A stretch of 44,969 nucleotides of DNA from positions 1-44,969 of the forward strand of contig UCNG01000016.1 in the NCBI GenBank assembly GCA_900473915.1, read 5' to 3'. Each line of letters opens with the position of its first letter. The stretch's first letter is position 1. Origin of the DNA: Hyphomicrobiales bacterium. GTDB lineage: Bacteria > Pseudomonadota > Alphaproteobacteria > Rhizobiales > Rhizobiaceae. Position numbers and translations under genes: made by a program. The notes under the pieces were generated by a model. It was not told where the DNA came from. It saw nothing but the letters and a program-made list of their open reading frames with translations, and did no database searches. This document shows positions 36,982 to 44,905 of the stretch, piece by piece.

Positions 36982-37281
36982 TTATTGAGCGGGAACAGCC
37001 ACTTCAACGCGGCGCGGACGTTCGCCATCACGGCCCGGCACCAGCACGACGATGACACACATGGGGCGACCATTTTGCGTCGTAGCAGTTGCCTTGGCCA
37101 GCTGGCCACCCTGCTGGGCGGCCACCTGTTCGCCGACCGCGGCGCAATCACCGGCGGCAGCGACAACGAGATTGGACTTCTGCGGCGCGGTCATCGGCAA
37201 TGCACCGGCACTGACCGGCAGCAAGCCAATACTAACCGCGAGAAGCGCGAAAACTTTGAGAGCAGGGTTCTTTTTCATCAT
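36982..37281 (-). CDS. Small secreted protein, FeuN candidate
   Basis: A 99-residue exported protein. Residues 1-27 form a signal peptide ending SAGA. The mature protein of about 72 residues has two cysteines, C46 in GDCAAVG and C75 in RPMCVIVVLVPG, likely one disulfide, and a basic/hydrophobic strand pair at the end (VEVAVPAQ). It is directly upstream of feuP on the same strand. In Sinorhizobium a small essential periplasmic protein, FeuN, encoded with feuPQ, binds and restrains FeuQ; position, size and export fit. The assignment is by context, not by a remembered alignment. AAGG precedes the ATG pair at 37281/37278. Confidence 0.72.
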   Translation of the reverse strand: MMKKNPALKVFALLAVSIGLLPVSAGALPMTAPQKSNLVVAAAGDCAAVGEQVAAQQGGQLAKATATTQNGRPMCVIVVLVPGRDGERPRRVEVAVPAQ

Positions 37282-37383
37282 GCCGCCTTATATAGCGCCC
37301 AACAGCTGAATGATGCATGAACAACCAAACCTCTTGCCGGGCCCAAAGGAAAAATCAGCCTCTGACTATCACGGTTTGTGTAA

Positions 37384-37590
37384 TTATGAAATGCGTGATG
37401 TTGCCCCGATGCGCCCGATAATCGTAACAATTCCGGCAATTGCGGTCGCCAGTTGCAGCAAAACATCCGTTAACGCGCCCTGATCGATCACATCGGTAGC
37501 CACACCGAAAACACCGGCAAGCGAAAGAAAAAGCGCAACGAGACCTGCCCAGACCGTGCGCGAAAGATACCAAGATTTATCTGCGTTCAT
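37384..37590 (-). CDS. Holin-like small membrane protein
   Basis: A 68-residue protein with two hydrophobic segments (about 12-32 and 44-60) separated by a short polar turn with DVIDQGAL, and a positively charged C-terminal tail. The start MNADKSWYLSRTVWAGL is of a form common in phage and GTA-linked holin-like proteins of Rhizobiales. AGGAAAA lies just upstream of the ATG and the gene follows the megatron by 11 bases, so it probably belongs to the tail operon. A lytic release role is an inference from place and size only. Confidence 0.65.
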   Translation of the reverse strand: MNADKSWYLSRTVWAGLVALFLSLAGVFGVATDVIDQGALTDVLLQLATAIAGIVTIIGRIGATSRIS

Positions 37591-37601
37591 GTTTTTTCCT
37601 G

Positions 37602-40600
37602 TCAGTTGACCATTGCCGGGACGTCGAGGCGCGCAAAATCGCCCGGCCCGCTCTTTGCGCCGATCATCGCAACCCGAAACTGGAAAGCAGCCCCGAATGC
37701 CTCATTGCCAAGATCAGCTTGCCTTTCCGACGCGCCATAAATCCAAGAAGATGCCGATGTCTGGCTGGCTCGCACCAGCGTGTCGTTCCGCCAGATTTCG
37801 ATGCGGTAGGCCTCGCGTTCCTCGCCAAGCGGGATATCTTCGCCAAACCAGTTATCGGGCCAACCGTCGGCATCGATCCGCCCACGCCTGATCCAGTTGA
37901 AGGACAGGTCGTCGTTCGCCAGCCGCTCCACTTTCAAATGGACGGGGCTGAGCGGACGCAAACCCCGCAGACCGCCGCTCGACCGGACCGTATCGAAAAA
38001 CTCGTCCGAAAAGGCCTTGCCCGCCGTCCCGACACGCCAGTTCAGCTCAAGCCCGATTTCGGAGACCTGCAAACCGGCTGGCACAACCGCGCCGTCCAGC
38101 AATATGAAGGGTGTTTCGGCATCCTTCGTGACCGATGCGGCGAACTCCGTCCCCAATTGTCCGCGCAAAAGGCGCGTCAGTTTCCAGCGGTTCAGACCAA
38201 TTTCCTCCGCATCCAGAAACTGGAACACTTCCCATTCGCCATTCTGTGCCCGCAACAAAGCCGTGTTGCCTCCGTTCAGTATCTGCGCCATTGGCCGCGA
38301 TTGCAGCTCGCCGGAATAAAGCGCAACTTCAACCGACTGCCCTTCAATCAGGCGTCCGCTGGGAGCGCCTTGCAGCGGCGCGGTCAGTTCGCCCATGATT
38401 GCACGATCCTGCACAATGATGCGCTCCGCAAAGCCGTCATCCGAGGGCGACGCGAACACAGCCGCGCCGCGCCATGGCTTTGCATGACAGGCGATGCGGA
38501 ATTGTCCGGCCGGCTCCTCCGCGCCCGGCCAGAGCGGCAAATCGATCAGATGAAAGATCGGCTTCATATCAAGAGCCGGACCGCCGCCGGGACTGGTCGG
38601 CGTTTTGCCGTGATCGGCAAAGGCGATGTTCGGCGCCAGCGCCACAGCGCGGACAGCGCGAACCTCTCCGTCATCCAGTCCTGTCACGACATAATTGCGC
38701 TCGCCGCCGACGATTCCGAGCCGCACGCGGTCGCCGACATGAAGCGCGGCCATCGACCATGGCAGCGCGAAATCCACCGAGCGCCGCTCCGCGTAGCGCC
38801 GCGCCATCCAGGCTTCGGCGAGCGCTGTTGCCTGCCCCTGTTCCATGACGCCGGAAAGGCTCAATGTTTCCGTGCCTTGCCCCTCCGCACGGCGCACCGT
38901 AGCCCCGGCAATCTGGAAATCCCGCAGCGGATCATTGCAATAAAGCTCTGCCACGGACGGCAGATCGCCCCGGTCTTCCAGCGTGATCGTGAGCGCTTCC
39001 CGGTCATCCGGTTGGACGAAATCGGACAGTTGGAGCGCCGCCCCCGCACGGGTGATGCTTTTGAATACAAAGCGCCCGGCCTGCTCAAACCCATGAACGC
39101 CAAAGACATTCATGAGAGGTTCCAGCACGCCCCGCGCACTCGACGGTTCGCTGATGACAAAGCCGGAAAGATGGCCATCCGCGCCAGCGCAATCGGCTTC
39201 CGGCAAGCCAAAATCCTTGAGGATGCCCGCAATCAGCTCATCCAGCGACACACCGCTGATGCGCCCGTTCAGCCAATGGCCGAGACGCCAGTTTTCCGTA
39301 TCGCCCCAGATATCGGCAGCAAGCGGAAATTCCGGAAACGGCCTCGTGTCCCACGACCACAGATAGATGCGGTCCATATCCAGCATCGGCCCACCATAGA
39401 GCGGGGAAACGGGATTGTTGTTCTGCCAGTGGCGATAGTGCGCGCGCAGAAAGCGGTCCATGCCGATATCCGCGCGTGATCCGTTCGAAAAATACGGCGT
39501 TGCATTTTCCGACGATTTAGGATCGGGAAAGACATTGGGCTGGTTCGGTCCTTTGTCGACCGCTGGACAACCAAGCTCCGTAAACCAGAACGGCTTTGAC
39601 TGCGGTATCCAACCCGTCGGCTGCGCGGCTTCCGCTCCTGCAATGCGGTTATAATGCCGGTTGCTCCACCAGCCTTCGAGGTCCTTGTAGCGATAGACCC
39701 ATGGCTTGCCGGCCAGACCGTCCGAAATGGGCGAACGCCTGCGGGCCTCGCGGTCATCGGCATTTGCGTAATACCAGTCGTAGCCCTCGCCGGATGACAC
39801 CTGACCTGCGAGCCCATCCAGATCATAGGCCGTCGCGAACCCGTCCGGATTGCCACTGTCGAGATCGCTGTCACGCCAGTCGGCAAGCGGCATATAATTG
39901 TCGATGCCGATGGCATCGATGGCCGGATGAGCCCAGAGCGGGTCGAGATTGAAGAACAGGTCGCCGCTGCCATCCTGCGCCTGATAGCCGAAATATTCCG
40001 ACCAGTCCGCGCCATAGGTGATCCTGCAACCATTGCCGAGCTTTGCCCGCATGTCAGCGGCAAGCGTGCAAAGATGCGCGACGAAGGGAAAGCTGTCCTG
40101 TCCATCACGGATGCCGGTCAGTCCGCGCAGTTCCGACCCGAGGAGAAAGGCGTCCACGCCACCCGCCCGCTGGGCCAGACCGGCGCAATGGTTGAGGAAG
40201 CGGCGATAGCCCCATTGCCCATCGACAAAGGCTCGCACCTGCTCGCCAGCAGCAGGCGTCTTGTCCGGCGAACCGGCGACGCCGACGGCAGGATGACAGG
40301 TGATGCGCCCGCGCCATGGATAGGCAGGCTGGCCAATGCCGCCATAGGGCGACGGCAATTGATTGCCTTCCGGCACATCCATCATGATGAAAGGGTATAA
40401 AGTTACCTTCAGCCCACGTGCCTTCGCATCGCGAATGGCGGTAATCACAGTCTGATCGGATGGCGTTCCGCCATAGGCCGCGCCCTTGCCGCTTGTGGAG
40501 ATAAGATGCGCATCGGCCCGCGCCACATTTTCCACTTTCCAGACATGGCTTGGCTTGCGCGCTGAAAGCGCGGTCACGCCGGGGCGAATGCGGCAGGAAC

Positions 40601-41432
40601 CGGCGCGCAGATCATCGCCGAACCATGGCAGCACAATCGCGACATGGCGCAAGTCCGGACAAAGCGCCTGCAATTCATCCATCGAAGCTGCCCAGTCGCT
40701 GCGGGCGCGCAGAATATTGCGGTTGATCCAGCGTTTCTGACCGGCGTGCGGTTCATCGCTCACCGGATCGGGCGACAGTCCAAACTCCGTCGAGCCGGGG
40801 ATCAGCGCCACCGCTTGGATGGACCCTGCAACCTTGCCGACAGGCCGCATCACCTCGAACTGGAACTGCGGCAGACGATTGCCGAACCGGTCGAGCGGAA
40901 TGCGCTCGAACACCACATAGGCCGTGCCGCGATAGGCGGGCGCGTTGCCAATCCCCTGCTTCACCTCGATCAGCGGATCGGGAGCCTGTGCGTCCGTGCC
41001 GCGATAGACACGCATTTCAATCTCGGTGAGATCGAGTTCCTGCCCATCGGCCCATATGCGGCGGATACCGGCAATCGCGCCTTCGGCGACCGCATAGGCG
41101 GCATTGCCGAAATAGCTGTAGTTCGTGACTTTCGGCCCGCCCTTGCCGCCCTGGCGTTCCGTCGTCTTTTGTTCCTCGAAACGCGTCGCCCAGATGAGCG
41201 TGCCGGAAACCCTAACCGTGCCATAGACGAAGGGCAGAGCCGCCCCCTCTTCCGCCGTGGCGACACGTCCGCCGTTCAGGCGCGCACCCTCGACGTGACG
41301 TGTGGAATTGATAAGCGCGTTGTCGATGGCATAGCCGCCCATCGCGCCAAGGCTGGCGCCGATAGCGGCACCTACAGGCCCGAAAATGCCGCCGACCGCA
41401 GCACCCACCGCCTGCAAAACAATTGTGGCCAT
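37602..41432 (-). CDS. GTA-type baseplate megatron protein (g15)
   Basis: A 1276-residue tail-tip protein matching RcGTA gene 15 (rcc01698, GTA TIM-barrel-like and phage tail multi-domain). The N-terminus (residues 1-60) is Gly/Ala-rich with a GPVGAAIGASLGAMGGYAID segment. A glycoside-hydrolase-like TIM-barrel region spans about 400-740, including ITYGADWSEYFGYQ, AIGIDNYMPLADWRDSD and PFWFTELGCPAVDKG. The C-terminal half carries tail-protein beta domains. In RcGTA the megatron forms the baseplate hub and tail fibre that meets the recipient surface. It begins three bases after the peptidase stop. The reading frame is intact. Confidence 0.93.
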   Translation of the reverse strand: MATIVLQAVGAAVGGIFGPVGAAIGASLGAMGGYAIDNALINSTRHVEGARLNGGRVATAEEGAALPFVYGTVRVSGTLIWATRFEEQKTTERQGGKGGPKVTNYSYFGNAAYAVAEGAIAGIRRIWADGQELDLTEIEMRVYRGTDAQAPDPLIEVKQGIGNAPAYRGTAYVVFERIPLDRFGNRLPQFQFEVMRPVGKVAGSIQAVALIPGSTEFGLSPDPVSDEPHAGQKRWINRNILRARSDWAASMDELQALCPDLRHVAIVLPWFGDDLRAGSCRIRPGVTALSARKPSHVWKVENVARADAHLISTSGKGAAYGGTPSDQTVITAIRDAKARGLKVTLYPFIMMDVPEGNQLPSPYGGIGQPAYPWRGRITCHPAVGVAGSPDKTPAAGEQVRAFVDGQWGYRRFLNHCAGLAQRAGGVDAFLLGSELRGLTGIRDGQDSFPFVAHLCTLAADMRAKLGNGCRITYGADWSEYFGYQAQDGSGDLFFNLDPLWAHPAIDAIGIDNYMPLADWRDSDLDSGNPDGFATAYDLDGLAGQVSSGEGYDWYYANADDREARRRSPISDGLAGKPWVYRYKDLEGWWSNRHYNRIAGAEAAQPTGWIPQSKPFWFTELGCPAVDKGPNQPNVFPDPKSSENATPYFSNGSRADIGMDRFLRAHYRHWQNNNPVSPLYGGPMLDMDRIYLWSWDTRPFPEFPLAADIWGDTENWRLGHWLNGRISGVSLDELIAGILKDFGLPEADCAGADGHLSGFVISEPSSARGVLEPLMNVFGVHGFEQAGRFVFKSITRAGAALQLSDFVQPDDREALTITLEDRGDLPSVAELYCNDPLRDFQIAGATVRRAEGQGTETLSLSGVMEQGQATALAEAWMARRYAERRSVDFALPWSMAALHVGDRVRLGIVGGERNYVVTGLDDGEVRAVRAVALAPNIAFADHGKTPTSPGGGPALDMKPIFHLIDLPLWPGAEEPAGQFRIACHAKPWRGAAVFASPSDDGFAERIIVQDRAIMGELTAPLQGAPSGRLIEGQSVEVALYSGELQSRPMAQILNGGNTALLRAQNGEWEVFQFLDAEEIGLNRWKLTRLLRGQLGTEFAASVTKDAETPFILLDGAVVPAGLQVSEIGLELNWRVGTAGKAFSDEFFDTVRSSGGLRGLRPLSPVHLKVERLANDDLSFNWIRRGRIDADGWPDNWFGEDIPLGEEREAYRIEIWRNDTLVRASQTSASSWIYGASERQADLGNEAFGAAFQFRVAMIGAKSGPGDFARLDVPAMVN

Positions 41433-41435
41433 GTT

Positions 41436-41870
41436 TCAGATTTTCCGTTCGGGAAAGATGAAAATTCCAGCGATACGATTGCGCCATTGCGGCACCAGCG
41501 CCGACGCCATCACGCTATGCCCCTGATAGGCATGGATGAAACGGTTATCCTGCGCCATGATGCCCAGATGCTTGGCCGCAACCCCTGCCCGCCAGCGAAA
41601 CACGACAAGGTCGCCCGGCATGGGCACAGAAGAATCCCGCTGGATCATGTGGCGAGACGCTGCTTCCAGCATGGGATCGCCGGTCGAAACTTCGGCCCAA
41701 TCGGGCGCATAGACGCCGGGGGCTTCCGGCTCGCAGCCGTAAAGTGAGCGCCAGATGCCCCGCACCAGACCGAGGCAATCGCAACTCACTCCCCACGTGG
41801 ATGCGCCGTGGCGATAAGGCGTGCCGATCCACCGTTCCGCCTCGGACAGAACCTCCCCGGCAATCGTCAT
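41436..41870 (-). CDS. GTA-type NlpC/P60 peptidase (g14)
   Basis: A 144-residue cell-wall peptidase-like tail protein matching RcGTA gene 14 (NlpC/P60 fold). The catalytic cysteine lies in GVSCDCLGLVRGIW, and the His in KHLGIMAQDNRFIHAYQG completes the Cys-His pair. It begins EVLSEAERWIGTPYRHGAS, the usual opening of these domains. It probably helps the tail tip pass the peptidoglycan. The start overlaps the g13 stop as ATGA. Confidence 0.93.
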   Translation of the reverse strand: MTIAGEVLSEAERWIGTPYRHGASTWGVSCDCLGLVRGIWRSLYGCEPEAPGVYAPDWAEVSTGDPMLEAASRHMIQRDSSVPMPGDLVVFRWRAGVAAKHLGIMAQDNRFIHAYQGHSVMASALVPQWRNRIAGIFIFPERKI

Positions 41871-42742
41871 GGAACGAGCGCGCTCCCGTCATATTCACCG
41901 CCGCCATTGACATAGGCATAGGCCGCATCATTGCCCGGCAGATGGGGAAAGCCACGAAAGTTCGCACCATTCGCGAATTTGCCCTTACAGGTCGCAAAGC
42001 TCTTGTCGCACCCGGCAATGATGCGAAATGCATCGCCTTCGCCGACAGGCAGCACCGGCGGTTCGGCAAGCTTGAGAACCTGCCCGGCATGAACAGTCAC
42101 GCGAACGCTCCGACCGACATTCGCGCCGCCGGTCCAGTTGAGCATCCCTCCGGAAAACCAGCTGGTAGCAAAGCCGTCCATATCCGTCACAGTCAGGCTC
42201 GGACCATCCGAAGCCAGCACTGTTCCTTCCGCAAAGTAACGGGAATCGTTGATATTGATACCGCAACGACCGTCGCCCAAATCCGCATCGCAATGGCGCA
42301 GCACGCGCCTTCCGCGAACCGCGTCGAATGCCGCGGCTGCCCCTTTCAGTTCCATCACGAACCGGCTGCCGGACCGGCTGATCTTGCCAGCCGTCCAGCG
42401 CCGCAAAAGCATATGCTGTGCCGGTGCCGACCAGTTCACCAGATAGGCCTCGATGGAAGCGCCGTCATAGCGGCCCTGCTCGATATCCATGTCGCTGATC
42501 TTCGTGGATGACAGAACGCCTTCAACCTCGCCGCCCGCCACCGACAGGCCGAGCGCGGTTGAGGCTTCGCTGCTGTTCAGCCCCGTCAGGGGTTCGCAGG
42601 CAATCCCACCCACCTGCAATGTGCGATCATGATCGGTGAAGCCCAGAACAATGCCGTCGCTTCTTCTTATAAGCCAGGCGAAGCAATGGCTTGTCACCTC
42701 GCCCTGCAAATGTGATTCAAGTTCTGCCGGAACCGGGATCAT
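41867..42742 (-). CDS. GTA-type tail protein DUF2163 (g13)
   Basis: A 291-residue protein of the DUF2163/TIGR02218 family, equivalent to RcGTA gene 13, a hub component. Landmarks are TSHCFAWLIRRSDGIVLGFT near the N-terminus, VLRHCDADLGDGRCG in the middle and the C-terminal Cys signature GCDKSFATCKGKF with NFRGFPHLPGND. Paired cysteines suggest metal binding, in line with the [4Fe-4S]-type centre reported for RcGTA hub proteins; I am not certain of that detail. It overlaps g12 and g14 by four bases. Confidence 0.92.
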   Translation of the reverse strand: MIPVPAELESHLQGEVTSHCFAWLIRRSDGIVLGFTDHDRTLQVGGIACEPLTGLNSSEASTALGLSVAGGEVEGVLSSTKISDMDIEQGRYDGASIEAYLVNWSAPAQHMLLRRWTAGKISRSGSRFVMELKGAAAAFDAVRGRRVLRHCDADLGDGRCGININDSRYFAEGTVLASDGPSLTVTDMDGFATSWFSGGMLNWTGGANVGRSVRVTVHAGQVLKLAEPPVLPVGEGDAFRIIAGCDKSFATCKGKFANGANFRGFPHLPGNDAAYAYVNGGGEYDGSALVP

Positions 42743-43371
42743 ATCTTCACCTCTATGATCGGGATCGATGGGATTTCGCCCGCCTGAAATGAGGCGATGC
42801 TTGCCGTCAGGCGATCCGTATCGAAGCGCACCGGCACATCGAACAGAAATCCGGCGGTGATGATTGCACCCGGTGCCGGTATATAATCCGGTGAAAATGT
42901 CACCGCTCCAGCGGCGTGATCGACCGTGAAGGCTTCGCCGTCCGGCATGGCCGCGCCATTGGCCGCGACCAGCACGGAACCCACAACGGGATGCGTGATC
43001 GGGCGGTCGTAACTCTCATAATGTTTGGCAAGCTGAAAGCTGGCCTTCGCCCCATCGCCGACACCGATCCGCTGATCGGTCGCCTTGGGCGGCGCGCTGC
43101 CGATGGCCGACGAAAAATCGAACGGATCGCGAAAGCGGAATGCATGAAGCGAGCCGCGCCGCGCTTCAAAAAAGGCCAGCACCTGTCTCAGATCATCCAG
43201 CGAGCGCAATCCGGTTCCCGCATCGAAATGACGGCGCGAATGCGCCCAGCGAGCGTTGCGTTTTTCCATGCCGGAGGTGAGCGTCACGATTTCGTTGCGC
43301 CATTCCGGGCCGCCCGTCGCCCCGAACGAAACGCCGAGCGGAAAGCGCACATCATGAAAGGCTTCAACCAT
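42739..43371 (-). CDS. GTA-type distal tail protein DUF2460 (g12)
   Basis: A 210-residue protein of the DUF2460/TIGR02217 family, matching RcGTA gene 12, the distal tail protein that joins the tail tube to the baseplate. Family landmarks are FHDVRFPLGVSFGATGGPEW, the ARWAHSRRHFDAGTGLRSLD segment and FEARRGSLHAFRFRDPFDF. The ATG at 43371 lies two bases after the stop of g11; a TTG at 43377 would overlap it, and ATG is preferred. The stop overlaps g13. Confidence 0.93.
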   Translation of the reverse strand: MVEAFHDVRFPLGVSFGATGGPEWRNEIVTLTSGMEKRNARWAHSRRHFDAGTGLRSLDDLRQVLAFFEARRGSLHAFRFRDPFDFSSAIGSAPPKATDQRIGVGDGAKASFQLAKHYESYDRPITHPVVGSVLVAANGAAMPDGEAFTVDHAAGAVTFSPDYIPAPGAIITAGFLFDVPVRFDTDRLTASIASFQAGEIPSIPIIEVKI

Positions 43372-43373
43372 TA

Positions 43374-43919
43374 TCAAAGCCTCCTTGCGCCGCGGCGCAC
43401 CGCGCCTGCCAGCATGGTCGAAAGCTGGGCTTCAGACTTGCGAAAGGACGACGCATCCGGCGACGTCATGTTGAACACGACCTGCACCGGCTTGCCGCCG
43501 CCGCCCGTCGCGACGCCAAGGCGTCCATCCGCACCGCGCGCCAGCGGCAGGATAGCCTCGGCGCCCGCCTCGCCCGTCAGGCCGAGCGAGCCATTGCCCA
43601 TGCCGAAATAGGTCGGGCTCGACACCACCCCGCCCTTGGCAAAGGGCATGATGCCGCGAATGCCGCTGAAAAGCCCGCCTATCATCGATGAGGTGAGGCT
43701 TTGCAATGGCTGCATGCCCGCTGAAAGCGCAGTCCCGGCCAGATTGCTGGCGAGGCCGCGCAGCACATCTTCCAATCCCTTGCCGGATGTGATTGCGCCT
43801 TTCAAAGCCGAGGTCAGGCTGTTGCCGAAGCTCGACGAGCGCTTTTCGAGATCGGTCAACGCGCGGTCGAAGGCACTCGTATCCGCGTCGACGGATACGG
43901 TAACGGTTTCATCTGTCAT
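43374..43919 (-). CDS. GTA-type short tape measure protein (g11)
   Basis: A 181-residue tail tape measure protein, RcGTA gene 11 equivalent. The first 60 residues (TVSVDADTSAFDRALTDLEK onward) are helical, then a Gly/Ala-rich membrane-like segment (about 70-115, MIGGLFSGIRGIMPFAKGG) and the conserved SSPTYFGMGNGSLGLTGEAG and ILPLARGADGRLGV motif. Such short tape measures fit the short tails of GTAs. The start lies six bases after g10.1. The reading frame is intact. Confidence 0.9.
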   Translation of the reverse strand: MTDETVTVSVDADTSAFDRALTDLEKRSSSFGNSLTSALKGAITSGKGLEDVLRGLASNLAGTALSAGMQPLQSLTSSMIGGLFSGIRGIMPFAKGGVVSSPTYFGMGNGSLGLTGEAGAEAILPLARGADGRLGVATGGGGKPVQVVFNMTSPDASSFRKSEAQLSTMLAGAVRRGARRL

Positions 43920-43925
43920 TATTAT

Positions 43926-44141
43926 TCACCTGTCGGGAAAGGCGCGCATCAGCATTTGGAGCGACTGGCGCGAAGGCGCGTCGAAAACCGGCGCGGCTGG
44001 GCCGAGCGCGGCGTTCAATTCACGCGGCGTCATCGACCAGAATGCCTGTGGGGTAAGCCGCAGCAGACCGAACCCCGCCCGCATCACCTCGTCCCAGGGG
44101 AAAGGCGGCGCTGGAGATTTCGATTCAACTGCGGCTTTCAA
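43926..44141 (-). CDS. GTA-type rcc01693 family protein (g10.1)
   Basis: A 71-residue protein of the rcc01693/DUF2376 family, a tail assembly chaperone partner encoded between g10 and g11 in RcGTA. The conserved core is FPWDEVMRAGFGLLRLTPQAFW followed by MTPRELNAAL (quoted in two parts: PWDEVMRAGFGLLRL, PQAFWSMTPRELNAAL). It overlaps g10 by four bases (ATGA). A frameshift product with g10, as in G/GT chaperones of siphophages, was not seen but cannot be excluded. Confidence 0.88.
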   Translation of the reverse strand: MKAAVESKSPAPPFPWDEVMRAGFGLLRLTPQAFWSMTPRELNAALGPAAPVFDAPSRQSLQMLMRAFPDR

Positions 44142-44473
44142 GGGTTTGGCGCAGAATCCTTTTCAGGTGTCCCGAAAGTAACCGTCAGCAACGATGCGAC
44201 GATACGGGCAAAGCCTGCGGCGCCGCCCTCCGCGCGCATATCGGCCACGTCGTCCGCGCTCACCGCATGGCCGCCGCCGCGAAGCCCGGCGCAGAGAATG
44301 CGCTGCATGTCGCTGGCCGAAAGCCGCCCCGTTGAAAAGCGCGCCGTCAGGTCCGAAAGATTATCGACCTCGAATGCCGATTCCAGTTCCGCCAATGCGC
44401 CAAGCGTCAGGCAGAGCGTCCAGTCACGGTCATCGAGCCGTGCGGCGACCTCGCCGCGATGGCGATTGACCAT
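44138..44473 (-). CDS. GTA gp10 family tail assembly chaperone (g10)
   Basis: A 111-residue protein of the GTA_gp10 family (DUF3356). It begins VNRHRGEVAARLDDRDWTLC and contains LTLGALAELESAFEVDNLSD and MQRILCAGLRGGGHAV, all typical. The ATG at 44473 shares one base with the g9 stop (TGATG); an adjoining GTG at 44476 is possible. It overlaps g10.1 by four bases. Confidence 0.91.
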   Translation of the reverse strand: MVNRHRGEVAARLDDRDWTLCLTLGALAELESAFEVDNLSDLTARFSTGRLSASDMQRILCAGLRGGGHAVSADDVADMRAEGGAAGFARIVASLLTVTFGTPEKDSAPNP

Positions 44474-44886
44474 CACAGCGCTTCACCGAAGGTGATGAGG
44501 CTTGCCGATTCCAGTGCGATTTCGAACGTCACTTCGGCATCGTGATTGCCGCCATATTCCAGCGCCGTTATCTGGAACGGCCCGCTGATCGTGCCGAAAT
44601 CCGGGAGGACAATCTGCCAGTCGCGGATTTCGCCTTCGAAGAATATCCTGCGAACCAGCGCATCGGATGCAGCATCCTTAAATATGCCCGATCCGCTGAC
44701 GGATGCGCGCTGCACCCCGCTGCCCGCCAGCAATTGCCGCCAGCGCCCGGCGGCGTCGGCATCCGTTACATCCACGGTTTCGGCGTTGAAGGCGATGCGC
44801 TTGGTGCGCAAGCCCGCGCAGGTTTCAAACGTGCCGTCGTCACGCGCCGTCTTGAGCAAGATGTCCTTGCCTCTCTGTGCTGCCAT
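44473..44886 (-). CDS. GTA-type major tail protein (g9)
   Basis: A 137-residue major tail tube protein of the TIGR02126 family, RcGTA gene 9. Landmarks are MAAQRGKDILLKTARDDGTF at the start, FNAETVDVTDADAAGRWRQL in the first third and EYGGNHDAEVTFEIALESA near the end. The GGGAG ribosome site lies before the ATG. It is the first tail gene in this direction; upstream head genes would lie beyond 44969, separated by a dispersed repeat. Confidence 0.93.
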   Translation of the reverse strand: MAAQRGKDILLKTARDDGTFETCAGLRTKRIAFNAETVDVTDADAAGRWRQLLAGSGVQRASVSGSGIFKDAASDALVRRIFFEGEIRDWQIVLPDFGTISGPFQITALEYGGNHDAEVTFEIALESASLITFGEAL

Positions 44887-44905
44887 TCAAATCTCCCTGA
44901 AATTT

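Noticed and set aside
37719-39479. 586-codon plus-strand ORF
   Set aside because: It is fully antisense to the GTA megatron, has no family motifs and reflects the high G+C shadow of a real gene.
40644-41747. 367-codon plus-strand ORF
   Set aside because: Antisense to the megatron and g14 peptidase; composition is that of a shadow frame.
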